DNA of 64,000 nucleotides, from positions 2,294,001 to 2,358,000 of the forward strand of contig CAWIIF010000015.1 of NCBI GenBank assembly GCA_963836015.1, in the 5' to 3' direction. The notes beneath the pieces were generated by a model, which did no database searches, was not told the DNA's origin, and saw nothing but the letters and a program-made list of their open reading frames with translations. The DNA is from CAWCDJ01 sp963836015. GTDB lineage: Bacteria > Acidobacteriota > Terriglobia > Bryobacterales > Bryobacteraceae. Positions 51,513-60,376 of this stretch are shown in pieces; position 1 is the first letter of the stretch; each line of letters opens with the position of its first letter. Both the position numbers and the translations under genes were made by a program.

Positions 51513-51805
51513 GACGTCTGCTCCATTCGCCCGGTGATCAGGATCAGCGCCTGTCCGGTCCCATAGAAGAAGATCCACGCCAGCAGCAGGCCCGCGACGG
51601 CCATCCATAGGCCTGCTTTCCGGGAGCCGTGGCGGCGTGCACCGGGGGCTTTCGCCTCCGCTTCCAGGCACCGCGCGCACAGCAATCGCGATTCGTGCTC
51701 AGTCACGCACTCGCGGCAGAAACTGCGCCCGCACGCCGGGCAGCGGCACACGGCCTCACGGGTTTCATGGTTCCAGCAATGCTGCTGCAGCGTGGATCCG
51801 CTCAT
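51497..51805 (-). CDS. B-box-type zinc finger protein with TM helix
   Basis: 102 residues. The N-terminus holds a B-box-like zinc finger (CWNHETREAVCRCPACGRSFCRECV, shown by its Cys/His spacing C..H......C.C..C...FC..C) and CARC. A single TM (LWMAVAGLLLAWIFFYGTG) follows. It starts within the stop of the upstream gene (ATGA). Bacterial B-box proteins of this size occur next to RDD and rhomboid genes. Function is unknown. Confidence 0.8.
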   Translation of the reverse strand: MSGSTLQQHCWNHETREAVCRCPACGRSFCRECVTEHESRLLCARCLEAEAKAPGARRHGSRKAGLWMAVAGLLLAWIFFYGTGQALILITGRMEQTSWQSR

Positions 51806-52788
51806 GAGATTCCGGCTTCGTCGCGGTCTACCAACATGATCGCCAAACCGCCCAGGGCAATCAAAACGTCGGCGCCGATCTCGACCTGGTGAAATACCCG
51901 CGAGGCAGGCAGCGTGGGCACGTTCACGGCGATCGCGGAGCGTCCTTTCGACGTAGCGGCCCGCCCTTGCGCCATCCCGGTGAGGAACGGCTGGGTGTAG
52001 TAGAGGGCCCCCATGACAACCAGGGTGGCGATGGCTAGTTTCTGCATGGCGGGCTTGATCTGCTTGCGGTGGGCTTGTACGAAGATGGCGCAGGCGGCCG
52101 CCACTTCCACGAGATTCAGCGCGTACCCGGTCCACTGCAGCGCCGGTCCGGAGTACGCGAGCAAGGCGGCGTTGACCGCCGCGCCGGCGAAGAGGCTGCC
52201 GATGAAGACATCGGAGACGAGCGTCCGCGCACGCATCGGCTGCTGGGGCGCGGCGCCCGGAGAGCGCGTTTCGGGAGGGCTGAGGGCCGACCCCGGCGGG
52301 CCCACCGTGCGGCTTTCGAGCGCCTCCGCCCAGTCGCCTTCGAGCACGCCTTGCGCCTCGGCGATGCGCGGCTCGACCTCCCTTAGAAACCGGCGCGCGG
52401 TCCAGGTCCGGTAGACCGATCGAAACTCGTCGCGGCTCACGGCGGTGTAGATGCGGCAGGTGCAGCTGCAGGCGGCGGAAACGTAGAGCCAGGCGGCCAC
52501 CAAGGCAGCGGCCAGGGTCCACAGGACGGCCGGGGCCCAGAGGACGGCGTCCCGCAGCGCGAGCCAGGCCGCCAGCCACAGTACGGCGATCGCGATGGCC
52601 CGGGTGGAGATGTGGAAGCGCGGCGCACCGGCCACCACGATGGCCTGCACGTCGCGCAGGTAGAAGCGCTTGTACTCTTCGCGGAAGCGCATCGACTGCA
52701 CGGCCAGCAGGTGGTCGGCGCCGAGCCAGACGCTGGCCCCGCCGAACAGACCGCGGCGGCAGCCGGGCAGCCGGCGGTAGTGTCTCAT
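51802..52788 (-). CDS. Uncharacterised multi-pass membrane protein
   Basis: 328 residues with about five or six TM helices (AIAIAVLWLAAWLALRDAVLW, LVSDVFIGSLFAGAAVNAAL, IGADVLIALGGLAIML). The N-terminus is basic (MRHYRRLPGCRRG). A CSCTCRIYTAVSRDEF block after TM2 is the most distinctive motif and could bind metal. I do not recognise the family. Context (between two zinc-finger proteins in the MoxR operon) suggests a membrane-complex subunit. Confidence 0.7.
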   Translation of the reverse strand: MRHYRRLPGCRRGLFGGASVWLGADHLLAVQSMRFREEYKRFYLRDVQAIVVAGAPRFHISTRAIAIAVLWLAAWLALRDAVLWAPAVLWTLAAALVAAWLYVSAACSCTCRIYTAVSRDEFRSVYRTWTARRFLREVEPRIAEAQGVLEGDWAEALESRTVGPPGSALSPPETRSPGAAPQQPMRARTLVSDVFIGSLFAGAAVNAALLAYSGPALQWTGYALNLVEVAAACAIFVQAHRKQIKPAMQKLAIATLVVMGALYYTQPFLTGMAQGRAATSKGRSAIAVNVPTLPASRVFHQVEIGADVLIALGGLAIMLVDRDEAGIS

Positions 52789-53363
52789 GCCACCCTCATC
52801 TTGAAGGCGGTGAGGAAGTAGGCGATGCCCCAGATCCAGCCGGCGATCTCCGCGGCCGAAATGACCATTCCCAGCGCCATTCGCCAGCGGTTCCGCCGCA
52901 CCAGGCTGAGAGGCTCGCGCCATTTCAGGATGCCCAGTACGAGCGCGGCCGGCGCGGCGATGATGGTGAAGGGCCAGATCAGGAGAGAGGCCAGCGGCAG
53001 CACCAGTACCGTGGAATCGTAGAGGTTGCGCGAGGTGACGGCTTTAGCCAGTTTGGCGCGCCCCGCCCCGGCCGCCACGCACGAAGGGCACCAGATCTCC
53101 TTACCGAATTCGACGGAGCACAGAAGGCAGACAAAGCGGCCGCACTGGCTGCACGAAGATACCGCGCGCTTGCCCGGATGGTCGTAGCAGGCCGCTTCGC
53201 CCTCCAGGGCCGTTTCCGCCCGACCCTGCGGCCCGCTGCCGAGCGCCGACGGGAAGACGCGCACACGATTGCTCGACCCGCACATCGTGCATACCGCGGT
53301 GTCGCCGTAGGCCAGCTCCCACTTGGGCAGCGGCATGTAGCAGCGCGCGCAGGGTATCGGCAT
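52785..53363 (-). CDS. Zinc ribbon/B-box membrane protein
   Basis: 192 residues. An N-terminal zinc ribbon (CARCYMPLP...CTMCGSSN, two CxxC pairs) and a B-box-like finger (CYDHPGKRAVSSCSQCGRFVC...CPSC) precede two or three TM helices (LASLLIWPFTIIAAPAALVLG, MVISAAEIAGWIWGIAYFLT). Homologous finger layout to the smaller protein at 51497 suggests duplication of the module. It overlaps the downstream gene by ATGA. Function is unknown. Confidence 0.8.
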   Translation of the reverse strand: MPIPCARCYMPLPKWELAYGDTAVCTMCGSSNRVRVFPSALGSGPQGRAETALEGEAACYDHPGKRAVSSCSQCGRFVCLLCSVEFGKEIWCPSCVAAGAGRAKLAKAVTSRNLYDSTVLVLPLASLLIWPFTIIAAPAALVLGILKWREPLSLVRRNRWRMALGMVISAAEIAGWIWGIAYFLTAFKMRVA

Positions 53364-53371
53364 GGGCCCCC

Positions 53372-53989
53372 TTAAGCCTGGCGCATCTTGATTACGCGCG
53401 TGTCGCAGATCATGTCGTGCAGGGCGCGCTTCTGGGAATCGAACCCGGCCATGATGTATCCGATTCCGAGGATCAGCCCGCTGAGGATTTTGCCGAAGTA
53501 GCGACCGAATGCGCGCCCCAGGCCCACCGGGCTGCCGTCCGGCCGCACCACTTTCAGGCTGAGCGCCATCTTCCCCGGAGTGGCGCCCAGGTAGCCGATG
53601 AATAGCGACTGATACAGACAATCGACCAGGGTATTGAGCGCCATCGCGAGCCCGAGGACGCCCAGGAAGAGGCCCAGGAACTGCTCCGGCGGAGTGCCCG
53701 GAGCGGGCGGCTGCAGCCGGCTGCTGACATTCCCGAGCAGGGCGTACTGCAGGATCGTCCCCACCACCATCAGAATGATGCCGTCGATGACGACCGCCAC
53801 AAAGCGGATCCAGAATCCGCCGTATTCGAACGAAGTCGCCGGCGCCACTCCTTCGCGCAGTTTTTGCGCGTAGCTGTTCTTGCATTCCGGGCAGATCAGA
53901 AGATCGCCGAATCTCGCCAGCTCGTCGGAGGCGGTCGGGCGCCCGCATTCGGCGCAATACAACGTTCCCTGGCCGTAAACGGAATCCAT
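53372..53989 (-). CDS. RDD family protein with N-terminal zinc ribbon
   Basis: 205 residues. A zinc ribbon (YCAECGRPTASDELARFG...CPECKNSY, two CxxC) precedes the RDD membrane domain (YGGFWIRFVAVVIDGIIL, GATPGKMALSLKVVR and QKRALHDMICDTRV). It opens the overlapping MoxR operon and lies 15 bases after the DUF2911 gene, with which it may be co-transcribed. Two RDD proteins bracket the operon, the other at 44957. Confidence 0.9.
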   Translation of the reverse strand: MDSVYGQGTLYCAECGRPTASDELARFGDLLICPECKNSYAQKLREGVAPATSFEYGGFWIRFVAVVIDGIILMVVGTILQYALLGNVSSRLQPPAPGTPPEQFLGLFLGVLGLAMALNTLVDCLYQSLFIGYLGATPGKMALSLKVVRPDGSPVGLGRAFGRYFGKILSGLILGIGYIMAGFDSQKRALHDMICDTRVIKMRQA

Positions 53990-54004
53990 AGAAGCCTTAT
54001 CGTG

Positions 54005-54535
54005 TCATTTGACGGTGAAATCGACGGTCGCCTCGGTATTTTCCCACTCCAGGCGGAGAGCGCCGCGATTGCCGCCCAGGCTGGACAGCGTCATCTTGTA
54101 AGTTTCGACCTTGGATGCGGGTTTGCTCATTTTCATGGCGGTCCGGCCGAGATCGTGGCTCTTGTCGTAGGCCAGTCCCCACTCGCCGGTCTGCTTGTTG
54201 ACGATCAGCTCCCATTTCCCGTTGTTGAGCGCGACGAATAGCGTGTAAGTGCCGGCCGGAACAGCCAGGCCGTTGATATCCAGGTCGCCGGTGGTTACCA
54301 GGGTCGTGGCCGAATTAGCACCGGCCCGCCAGACGGGGTAAGTGGCATCCTTGGCGATCGGTCCGGACGGGCCGAAGATGTCTGTGCGCCCGCGCAGGGA
54401 AGGCGCGCTGTACTTGATGGTGATGGATTTACCGTTGATCGCGACCGAGGTCTGGGCGGGCGGACTCGCCGGCTGGGAGAGCCCCATTGCGGCGGTCCCC
54501 ACGACCAGAAGCGAGCACGTTAGCAGTTGTTTCAT
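54005..54535 (-). CDS. DUF2911 secreted protein
   Basis: 176 residues with signal peptide (LLTCSLLVVGTAAMGLSQ). DUF2911 residues are IKYSAPSLRGRTDIFG, YPVWRAGANSATTLVT and AVPAGTYTLFVALNNGKWELIVN. A strong SD (GGAGGAG) and a -10-like TATACT precede it, so a canonical leader exists here. Function is unknown; the fold is a beta-sandwich. It may be the first gene of the following operon. Confidence 0.88.
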   Translation of the reverse strand: MKQLLTCSLLVVGTAAMGLSQPASPPAQTSVAINGKSITIKYSAPSLRGRTDIFGPSGPIAKDATYPVWRAGANSATTLVTTGDLDINGLAVPAGTYTLFVALNNGKWELIVNKQTGEWGLAYDKSHDLGRTAMKMSKPASKVETYKMTLSSLGGNRGALRLEWENTEATVDFTVK

Positions 54536-54601
54536 TGACGGATATCTCCTCCAGCCGAGTATACCTGCAAACGCCGCGGCGCCGCCGGGTCGAAGGGACG
54601 G

Positions 54602-55438
54602 CTACTGAGTCAGTTTTTCGCGCAGCAGGTCCTCGATGTCGCCGATCTTATCCCCCAGCAGGTTGAGCTTGCGGGCAAGGCCCTGGATCTCGGTTTCGGA
54701 GCGGCGGTTCACCTGAAAGTCGAGTTCGCCGCGCAGGCGGTCTTTGGCGTCCTGGCGGTTCTGGCTCATCATGATCACCGGCGCCTGAATAGCCGCGAGC
54801 ATGGAGAGGAACAGGTTCAGCAGAATAAAAGGATAAGGATCCCAGGCCGTTCGTCCCAGGCTCACCTGGACAGTCGTGTAGACGATGAGCACGGCCAGGA
54901 ACGACAGGATGAAGGCCCACGATCCACCGAAGCGGGCCACCTCGTCGGCAACGCGGTCGCCGACCGTGGCCTCGCGTTCGATCACTTCGTTGGCGTTGCG
55001 CGTGGAGCGGATCCGCACCAGTTGCTGCGAGGCGTGGAACTGCTTGCCGAGCACAGAAAGCATGTCCATTCCGGCCATGGGCTTGCGCTCGAGCAGGACC
55101 GCGATGTCGTGGCGGTCCACCTGGATACAAACGGTATCTTCGGCGGCAACGGCCCCGGTCTGGTGGGGCGTCTCCTCCAGCATTGAGGCAAAGCCGAAGA
55201 ATTCGCCGGGCGTCGGCTCATCGACGATGATCTCCTGGTGGTCCTCATCGACGGTGCTCACCTGGACCCGGCCCGAGACCATCACGTAGGCCCGGCCGCC
55301 GGGGTCGCCCATCTTGTAAATGCGCTGGCGCGGGGCGAAGTGGCGCATCTCGACCTGCCCGGCGAGCACGGCGGTCTCTTCGTCGTCCAGCAAGGCGAAC
55401 AGGGGGACAGCTTTCAAGACTTCGGGGTTGCAGGCCAT
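54602..55438 (-). CDS. Cyclic-nucleotide-binding domain fused to DUF1003 membrane domain
   Basis: 278 residues. An N-terminal CNB/CRP-type domain (about 10-125) has FAPRQRIYKMGDPGGRAYVMVSG and DEPTPGEFFGFASMLEETPH. DUF1003 follows with helix-TM-TM-helix (VADEVARFGGSWAFILSFLAV, YPFILLNLFLSMLAAIQAPVIMMSQNRQ). The full phosphate-binding cassette of CRP is not evident, so ligand binding is uncertain. It may gate or sense at the membrane; no HTH is present. Confidence 0.85.
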   Translation of the reverse strand: MACNPEVLKAVPLFALLDDEETAVLAGQVEMRHFAPRQRIYKMGDPGGRAYVMVSGRVQVSTVDEDHQEIIVDEPTPGEFFGFASMLEETPHQTGAVAAEDTVCIQVDRHDIAVLLERKPMAGMDMLSVLGKQFHASQQLVRIRSTRNANEVIEREATVGDRVADEVARFGGSWAFILSFLAVLIVYTTVQVSLGRTAWDPYPFILLNLFLSMLAAIQAPVIMMSQNRQDAKDRLRGELDFQVNRRSETEIQGLARKLNLLGDKIGDIEDLLREKLTQ

Positions 55439-55463
55439 GGTTAACCTCGATCCGTAGAATAAT

Positions 55464-56249
55464 ATGGAAATGCCCCTGGAAACGAACGCATCGCATTGGG
55501 AGAGTCCCGTAAAGCGGCGGCTGCGCGAAGGGCAGATCGTCACCGCTGCCACCATCACCGCGAACAGCGTGGACGCCGCCGCCCACCTGGCCGACGTCGG
55601 GTTTGACTTCCTGTGGGTCGAGATGGAGCACTCTCCGGTGACGCTCGAAACGCTGCGCCATATCGTACTGGCCACCCGCGGGCTGCGGGCCCTGCCCTTT
55701 GCCCGGGTACCCGTAAACGAAATCTGGATGGCGAAGCGCGTGCTGGATGCGGGCGTCTGCGGCGTGATCTTCCCCTTCACCAGCACGCCCGAGCTGGCGG
55801 CGCAGGCGGCGTCCGCATGCCGCTATCCGCCGCACGGACGCCGCGGGTCCGGTGCCGGACTGGCGAAGTTCGCGTGGCCAGACCGCGACCGCTATTCCGA
55901 TTCCGCGGACGAGAACGTGATGGTCATCGCCATCATCGAAGAGGCGCGCGCCGTGGACAGAATCGACGAGATCGCCGCCACGCCCGGCGTGGATGTCCTG
56001 TTCATCGGCACCAGCGATCTCTCGTTCTCTCTCGGGCTGCGCGGCGACCAGACGCCCGCCTGCCACCGCGAAGCCGTCGCGAAAGTGGTGGAAGCCGGGA
56101 AGCGGCACGGCAAGTTCCTGGGCCGTCCGGGTGGGACGCCGGAGCAGGTGAAGGAGTTCCGGGAGCAGGGTTTCCAGCTATTCCAGGCTCCCACCGACAT
56201 CGGCTTCATGACCGCCGGGGCGAAGCGCTACCTCGACGCGCTGCGGTAA
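55464..56249 (+). CDS. HpcH/HpaI family aldolase
   Basis: 261 residues with a class II aldolase TIM barrel: GFDFLWVEMEHSPVTLE, LPFARVPVNEIWMAKRVLDAG, GVIFPFTSTPEL and IIEEARAVDRIDEIAATPG, GTSDLSFSLGL. Metal ligands (Glu in IIEE, Asp in GVDV/TSD) are present. The family cleaves 2-keto-3-deoxy acids. The substrate is unassigned. TAGAAT lies just before; the second ATG (55470) may be the true leaderless start (MPLETNASHW). Confidence 0.9.
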   Translation: MEMPLETNASHWESPVKRRLREGQIVTAATITANSVDAAAHLADVGFDFLWVEMEHSPVTLETLRHIVLATRGLRALPFARVPVNEIWMAKRVLDAGVCGVIFPFTSTPELAAQAASACRYPPHGRRGSGAGLAKFAWPDRDRYSDSADENVMVIAIIEEARAVDRIDEIAATPGVDVLFIGTSDLSFSLGLRGDQTPACHREAVAKVVEAGKRHGKFLGRPGGTPEQVKEFREQGFQLFQAPTDIGFMTAGAKRYLDALR

Positions 56250-56255
56250 GCGGCT

Positions 56256-57168
56256 TCAGGCCACGCCGGCCTTGCGCATCACTGCCAGTGTGGATTCCAG
56301 GCCGAGCCGCGCGCCCTCCTCGGCGCTCATATCCGCGGGGATGCGGCCGATCGGCTCGGGGCTCACCGCATCGACGTACCCGATCTTCTTGAGCGCGTGA
56401 AAGAAGCCCATCAGGTCGATGACTCCCTCGCCGGGGAGAAGGCGCTGGTTGTCCCGCACCTCTTCCGGCGGCTGCTTTTTGGCGTCGGAGACGTGCACCG
56501 AGACGATTCGCGATTTGCCGGCGGCCAGGATATCGGCGACTGTCGCGCCGGCGTGGTGCCAGTGCCAGCAATCGAGCTGCAGCCCGATGTTCGGACCGCA
56601 CTCTTTCGCAAAGGCGAGGGCTTCATCCATCCGCCAGATGAACTCATGCGGCTGCCGCGTGCGGAACTGCAGCGGGCCTAGGAATTCGAGGCCCAGCCGG
56701 ACCTTGTGGCGCAGCAGCACTTCGGAAATCGCCGAGAGTCTGTCTTTCAGCAGTTTGCGGAATTCGGGTTTCGGGGTGGCGCTGGCAGGCGGCAGCACTG
56801 TCATCAGATCGCGGGCAGTTCACGGCGGCCAGAAAGGGAGCGGCGTCCGCCAGCCGCTTCATGCCGGCCTGAAAGGCAGCTTCTTCGCCCGTATACGGCA
56901 CCGGCAGGTTGCTTACGCCGGGCCGGATTTTGGCTTCTGCGAAGAGGGTGTTGGTCGGACCCGTGCCCTCTTTCATGGCGCCATTCAGGTCGAGATCTGC
57001 GCCGCCATACCCGACCTTGGCGGCGAGGCGCACGAACTCAGGCCAGGGCGCTTTGCCGCCCGTTAGGGACCCGTTGAGGGATACGAACATGCCGCGCGGT
57101 TCGGCATCCGCGCGGGAAGCGGCGGCGACGGCGGCCGCGGTCTCGAGAAAGGTTCTTCGGCTGATCAC
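56256..57168 (-). pseudogene. Sugar phosphate isomerase/epimerase (xylose isomerase-like), frameshifted
   Basis: Starts at a GTG overlapping the upstream SDR stop (GTGA), with a Tat-like leader (ISRRTFLETAAAVAAAS). It then continues as a TIM-barrel isomerase (FVRLAAKVGYGGADLDLNGA), and at about 56808-56815 one extra base moves the reading frame; the remaining 182 residues (VRLGLEFLGPLQFRTRQPHE, GLQLDCWHWHHAG, VSVHVSDAKKQ, GVIDLMGFFHALKKIGY) are in the other frame. Both halves read as one family. It may be a sequence error or recent decay. Confidence 0.8.
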
Positions 57169-57894
57169 AGGTATGTCGGCAGAACCTGCATCTCCGGCAC
57201 CACAACCCTCGGCGGCAGCTTGGCGACGGCGAGCACGGCCTCTGCGACATCCACCGGCTGCAGCGCCTTTGCCAGGATCTCCGGACCCGGCTTCACCGGC
57301 CGTTTCTCCAGGATCTCCGTCTCCACCAGTCCGGGCATGATGACGCAAGTGCGGATTCCGTGCTCCTTCTCCTCCACGCGAACGGCGTGGGCCAGGCCGA
57401 GCATGCCGCGCTTCGACGCCTGGTAGGCGGCGCCCGAGACGTCCGGCACCTGGCCCGAGATCGACGAAATGTAGATCAAGTGCCCGGCGCCGCGCTCGCG
57501 CATATGCGGCAGCACGGCGCGCGTCGCGTAGTACGCGCCGTTGAGGTTGACCGCGATCATCATGTCCCAGATATCCGCGGTAAGACGTTTCAAGGAGCGA
57601 TCCGGTGTGTTGGTCCCGGTCACGTAGACGAGAATATCGATTTCGCCGATCCGCTCGCGCGTGACCTGCGCCAGCCGCTCCATCTCCGCGGCCTTCGAGG
57701 CGTCCGCCGCGAGCGTTTCGATCGGCGGCTCCTTCCTTGGCGAGTTCGGTTTTGAGTTGCTGCAAGCGGTCCTCGCGCCGCGCCGATGCCATCACGCGCG
57801 CACCTTCGCGCGCGAACAGCACGGCGGTCTCGCGGCCGATTCCGCTCGAAGCGCCAATCACGAGTACATTCTGGTTCTGCAGTTTGACGAGCAT
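57165..57894 (-). pseudogene. Short-chain dehydrogenase, frameshifted
   Basis: The first 55 residues (VLVIGASSGIGRETAVLFAR, RREDRLQQLKTELAKEG) are the SDR cofactor domain. At about 57724-57737 (GGCGGC/CCTTCC tract on plus strand) one extra base shifts the frame; the rest (IETLAADASK, IDILVYVTGTNTPDRS, YISSISGQVPDVSGAAYQASK) carries Ser, Tyr and Lys. All family elements are present across the two frames. It is directly upstream of the other frameshifted gene. Confidence 0.8.
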
Positions 57895-57987
57895 GATCTG
57901 GAAGATCTTTCATCTTCTCACGGGAGCCGGCCCGCCGGCGCCGCCTCCCGGCGTCCGGCCCTCTGTCATACTGAAGTTCTAATTCCC

Positions 57988-59202
57988 ATGGAACCGCCGG
58001 AATCCTTTTTGTGGCGCGCCGCGCGCTGGCTGACGTTTGGCTCGGCCGCCTCAATCGTCCTTTCTATTGCCGTTTCGCAGATCCTGCTGGGGCTCGCGGT
58101 GGTGGCGCTGCTTCTTTCCGGAGAGAAGCTGCGGCTGCCTCGCATCAAACTGCCTCTGGTGCTCTTCCTGCTGGGCACGGTGATTGCGGTGATCTTCTCG
58201 CCCGATCGCGTTGCCGGTCTCGTGCAGATCCGCAAGTTCTATGTCTTTCTGGAGCTGTTGATCGTCTTTTCGTGCCTGCGGAGCATGGTCTGGATCCGCG
58301 CGCTCTTCCTGACGTGGGCGGGCCTGGCGGGAATTTCCGGCTTGCGCGGCATGGTGCAGTTCGCCCAGAAAGTTCACCAGGCGCGGCTCGCCGGACAGGA
58401 CGACTACTCGTTTTACGTGGGCGAGCGCATCACCGGCTTCATGAGCCACTGGAACACCTTTTCGGGCCAGGAGATGTTCGCGCTCATCATGCTCGCGTCG
58501 TTCCTCTTCTTCGCAGCCAACGCGCGAAGGCGGATTTGGGTATGGATTCTGTGCGGCGTCATCATGTCGGCTGCCGTCCTGCTGGCCGAAACTCGCGCCA
58601 TCTGGATCGGCACCGCTGTCGCCATGGTCTACCTGGTGTGGTACTGGCGACGCTGGCTGATTCTGCTCGCGCCGGTGCTGATCGTCGCCGGATTTTTTGT
58701 TTCGCCTCCCGTGATCCGAGAGCGCATTACCTCCATCGTGCGTCCCCAGCGCGTCGATTCCAACCAGTTCCGCATCGTAACCTGGCGCACGGGCTGGAAC
58801 ATGATCAAGGCCCATCCCCTGCTGGGCCTGGGTCCCGAAGGGCCGCGCATTCACTTCGACCAATACCTTCCCGCCGACGTGACGTCGAAGCCCGAAGGCT
58901 CTTATATCCACCTGCACAATATTTATCTGGAATACGCCGCCGAGCGCGGCATCCCGACCATGCTCATCCTGATGTGGATGATGGCGATGATGCTCTACGA
59001 CTTCTGGATGGGCCTGCGTAAGCTGCCGCCCGGGCGCAGCGACCGGCGGTTTTTGCTGCACGGCGGCATCGCCGTGGTGCTGGCTACCCTCGCGGAGGGG
59101 ATGGCGGAGTACAATCTCGGCGACTCGGAGGTGCTGGCGATGTTCCTGGTGGTTGTAGCGTGCGCCTACCTGGCTCTGGAGAAGGACATTGCTGCCGGGT
59201 GA
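57988..59202 (+). CDS. O-antigen ligase/polymerase-like membrane protein (Wzy_C)
   Basis: 404 residues with about ten TM helices. The Wzy_C region includes ERITGFMSHWNTFSGQEM, LLAETRAIWIGTAVAMVYL, RIVTWRTGWNMIKAHPLLGLG and YIHLHNIYLEYAAERG, the latter being the conserved periplasmic loop of ligases. It may ligate or polymerise a surface glycan; without a nearby glycan cluster the precise role is unclear. ATG 57988 is the first that preserves the TM start. It overlaps the next SDR gene by 14 bases. Confidence 0.85.
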   Translation: MEPPESFLWRAARWLTFGSAASIVLSIAVSQILLGLAVVALLLSGEKLRLPRIKLPLVLFLLGTVIAVIFSPDRVAGLVQIRKFYVFLELLIVFSCLRSMVWIRALFLTWAGLAGISGLRGMVQFAQKVHQARLAGQDDYSFYVGERITGFMSHWNTFSGQEMFALIMLASFLFFAANARRRIWVWILCGVIMSAAVLLAETRAIWIGTAVAMVYLVWYWRRWLILLAPVLIVAGFFVSPPVIRERITSIVRPQRVDSNQFRIVTWRTGWNMIKAHPLLGLGPEGPRIHFDQYLPADVTSKPEGSYIHLHNIYLEYAAERGIPTMLILMWMMAMMLYDFWMGLRKLPPGRSDRRFLLHGGIAVVLATLAEGMAEYNLGDSEVLAMFLVVVACAYLALEKDIAAG

Positions 59203-59917
59203 TTCGCTCCGCGGCAGGGAAGTGCTCCTGGCGGGAGGATCGGGCGGCCTCGGGTCGGCGCTGGCCTCGTCTTTGATCGAGGAATCCGCCCGCCTCGTCA
59301 TCAGCTATCGCACCAACCGGGAGCGCGCCGAAAAATGGAAAGACACAGCTCTCGTTATTCAGGCCGATCTCGCTTCGCAGGCTGATCGCGAGAAGCTCCT
59401 GGAAGCCGCGCCGGCGCTATACGGTCTGGTCATCCTGGCCGGCGATCCCGCCCGCGTTACGGACCCTTCGCAGCTTGTGGAGGCTATGCAGCGGTCCCAC
59501 GAGACTAATTATCTAGGGCCGGTTCTGCTGGCGCGCGAAGCGGCGGACCGGATGAAGGTCCGCGGAATCCCCGGCGCCATCGTCCTCGTCTCTACCATGC
59601 AGGCGAACGCCCTGTTTCCCGGCTCCACCGCCTATGCCGCGCAGAAGGCCGCGCTTCAGCATGCCGCGCGGATTCTGGCCAGGGAGTGCCACGGCCCGTC
59701 CAACATCCGCGTCAACGTGGTGAGCCCGGGAGTGAATGCCGCGGGGATGGCGGAGGCCAGTATCGCTTCCGGGAAATACGACCGCTTCGTCCAGGAAGGC
59801 ATCATTCCGCGGTTCGGCCGCGCCGGCGATGTGGCCCGGGCCATCCGCTTCTTCCTCGAGCCCGACAATTACGTCACGGGCCAGATTCTCTCCGTCGACG
59901 GAGGGATGACGCTGTAG
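59189..59917 (+). CDS. SDR family oxidoreductase (FabG-like)
   Basis: 242 residues. Cofactor motif LLAGGSGGLGSALAS, Ser in IVLVSTMQANALFP, YAAQKAA (Tyr, Lys) and RVNVVSPGVNAAGMAE. The C-terminal YVTGQILSVDGGMTL fits FabG-like reductases. The NNAG motif is replaced by LAGD, which is unusual. TTG start at 59189 follows GAGAAGG; it overlaps the ligase stop. The role beside a glycan ligase is unknown. Confidence 0.87.
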   Translation: MLPGDSLRGREVLLAGGSGGLGSALASSLIEESARLVISYRTNRERAEKWKDTALVIQADLASQADREKLLEAAPALYGLVILAGDPARVTDPSQLVEAMQRSHETNYLGPVLLAREAADRMKVRGIPGAIVLVSTMQANALFPGSTAYAAQKAALQHAARILARECHGPSNIRVNVVSPGVNAAGMAEASIASGKYDRFVQEGIIPRFGRAGDVARAIRFFLEPDNYVTGQILSVDGGMTL

Positions 59918-59968
59918 CGTTAGCCCGTCGCTGGTAACACCGCTATCCCCTGCCGGCTCTCGCCCATT

Positions 59969-60160
59969 CTAATGTCCGATCCGATAGCTCGCCAGATCGG
60001 CCCAAACACCTGTGGCCTTTAACACCCATACCACCACCGCAATAACCACAACCGCGTTCAGAATCGTCTTGATGCTGGAGGCCATGGGGACGTAAGAGTT
60101 AATCAGCCATAAGCAGATGCCGATGATAATCAGGGCGAGAACGATATAAAGGAGTGGCAT
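59969..60160 (-). CDS. Thivi_2564-family small membrane protein
   Basis: 63 residues of two TM helices: LLYIVLALIIIGICLWLI, then IKTILNAVVVIAVVVWVLKA. This PL.I.....G..LWLIN.Y.PM...IK.IL pattern is the Thivi_2564 family found in many soil bacteria. Function is unknown. With DUF3309 and CsbD it forms a small-protein stress group in less GC-rich DNA. Confidence 0.8.
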   Translation of the reverse strand: MPLLYIVLALIIIGICLWLINSYVPMASSIKTILNAVVVIAVVVWVLKATGVWADLASYRIGH

Positions 60161-60220
60161 AAATTCAACTCATTGATGTAAGTGCAATTCACAGACCACA
60201 GAGAGGATTGTGACGGTTCG

Positions 60221-60376
60221 TTAAATGTGGATGTAGCCCAGCAGAAGCATGAGAATCAGGATCAGGACCACGAGCCCGATCCCGCCGCTCGGATAATAAC
60301 CCCAGCTACGGCTATACGGCCACGCCGGAGTAGCGGCAAATAAGAGAATCACTAACAAGATCAACAATATCAGCAT
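60221..60376 (-). CDS. DUF3309 small membrane protein
   Basis: 51 residues: LILLILLVILLFAATPAWPY then SWGYYPSGGIGLVVLILIL, matching DUF3309 (short TM, PxWPYS..WGYYPSGG.G.....). AGGA precedes the ATG at 60376 by about 8 bases. Function is unknown. The stretch 60377-60656 upstream holds no gene I can support. Confidence 0.85.
   Translation of the reverse strand: MLILLILLVILLFAATPAWPYSRSWGYYPSGGIGLVVLILILMLLLGYIHI

Noticed and set aside
57165..57894. SDR break as selenocysteine or programmed frameshift
   Set aside because: The interruption is a frame change, not an in-frame TGA, and no slippery site is seen.
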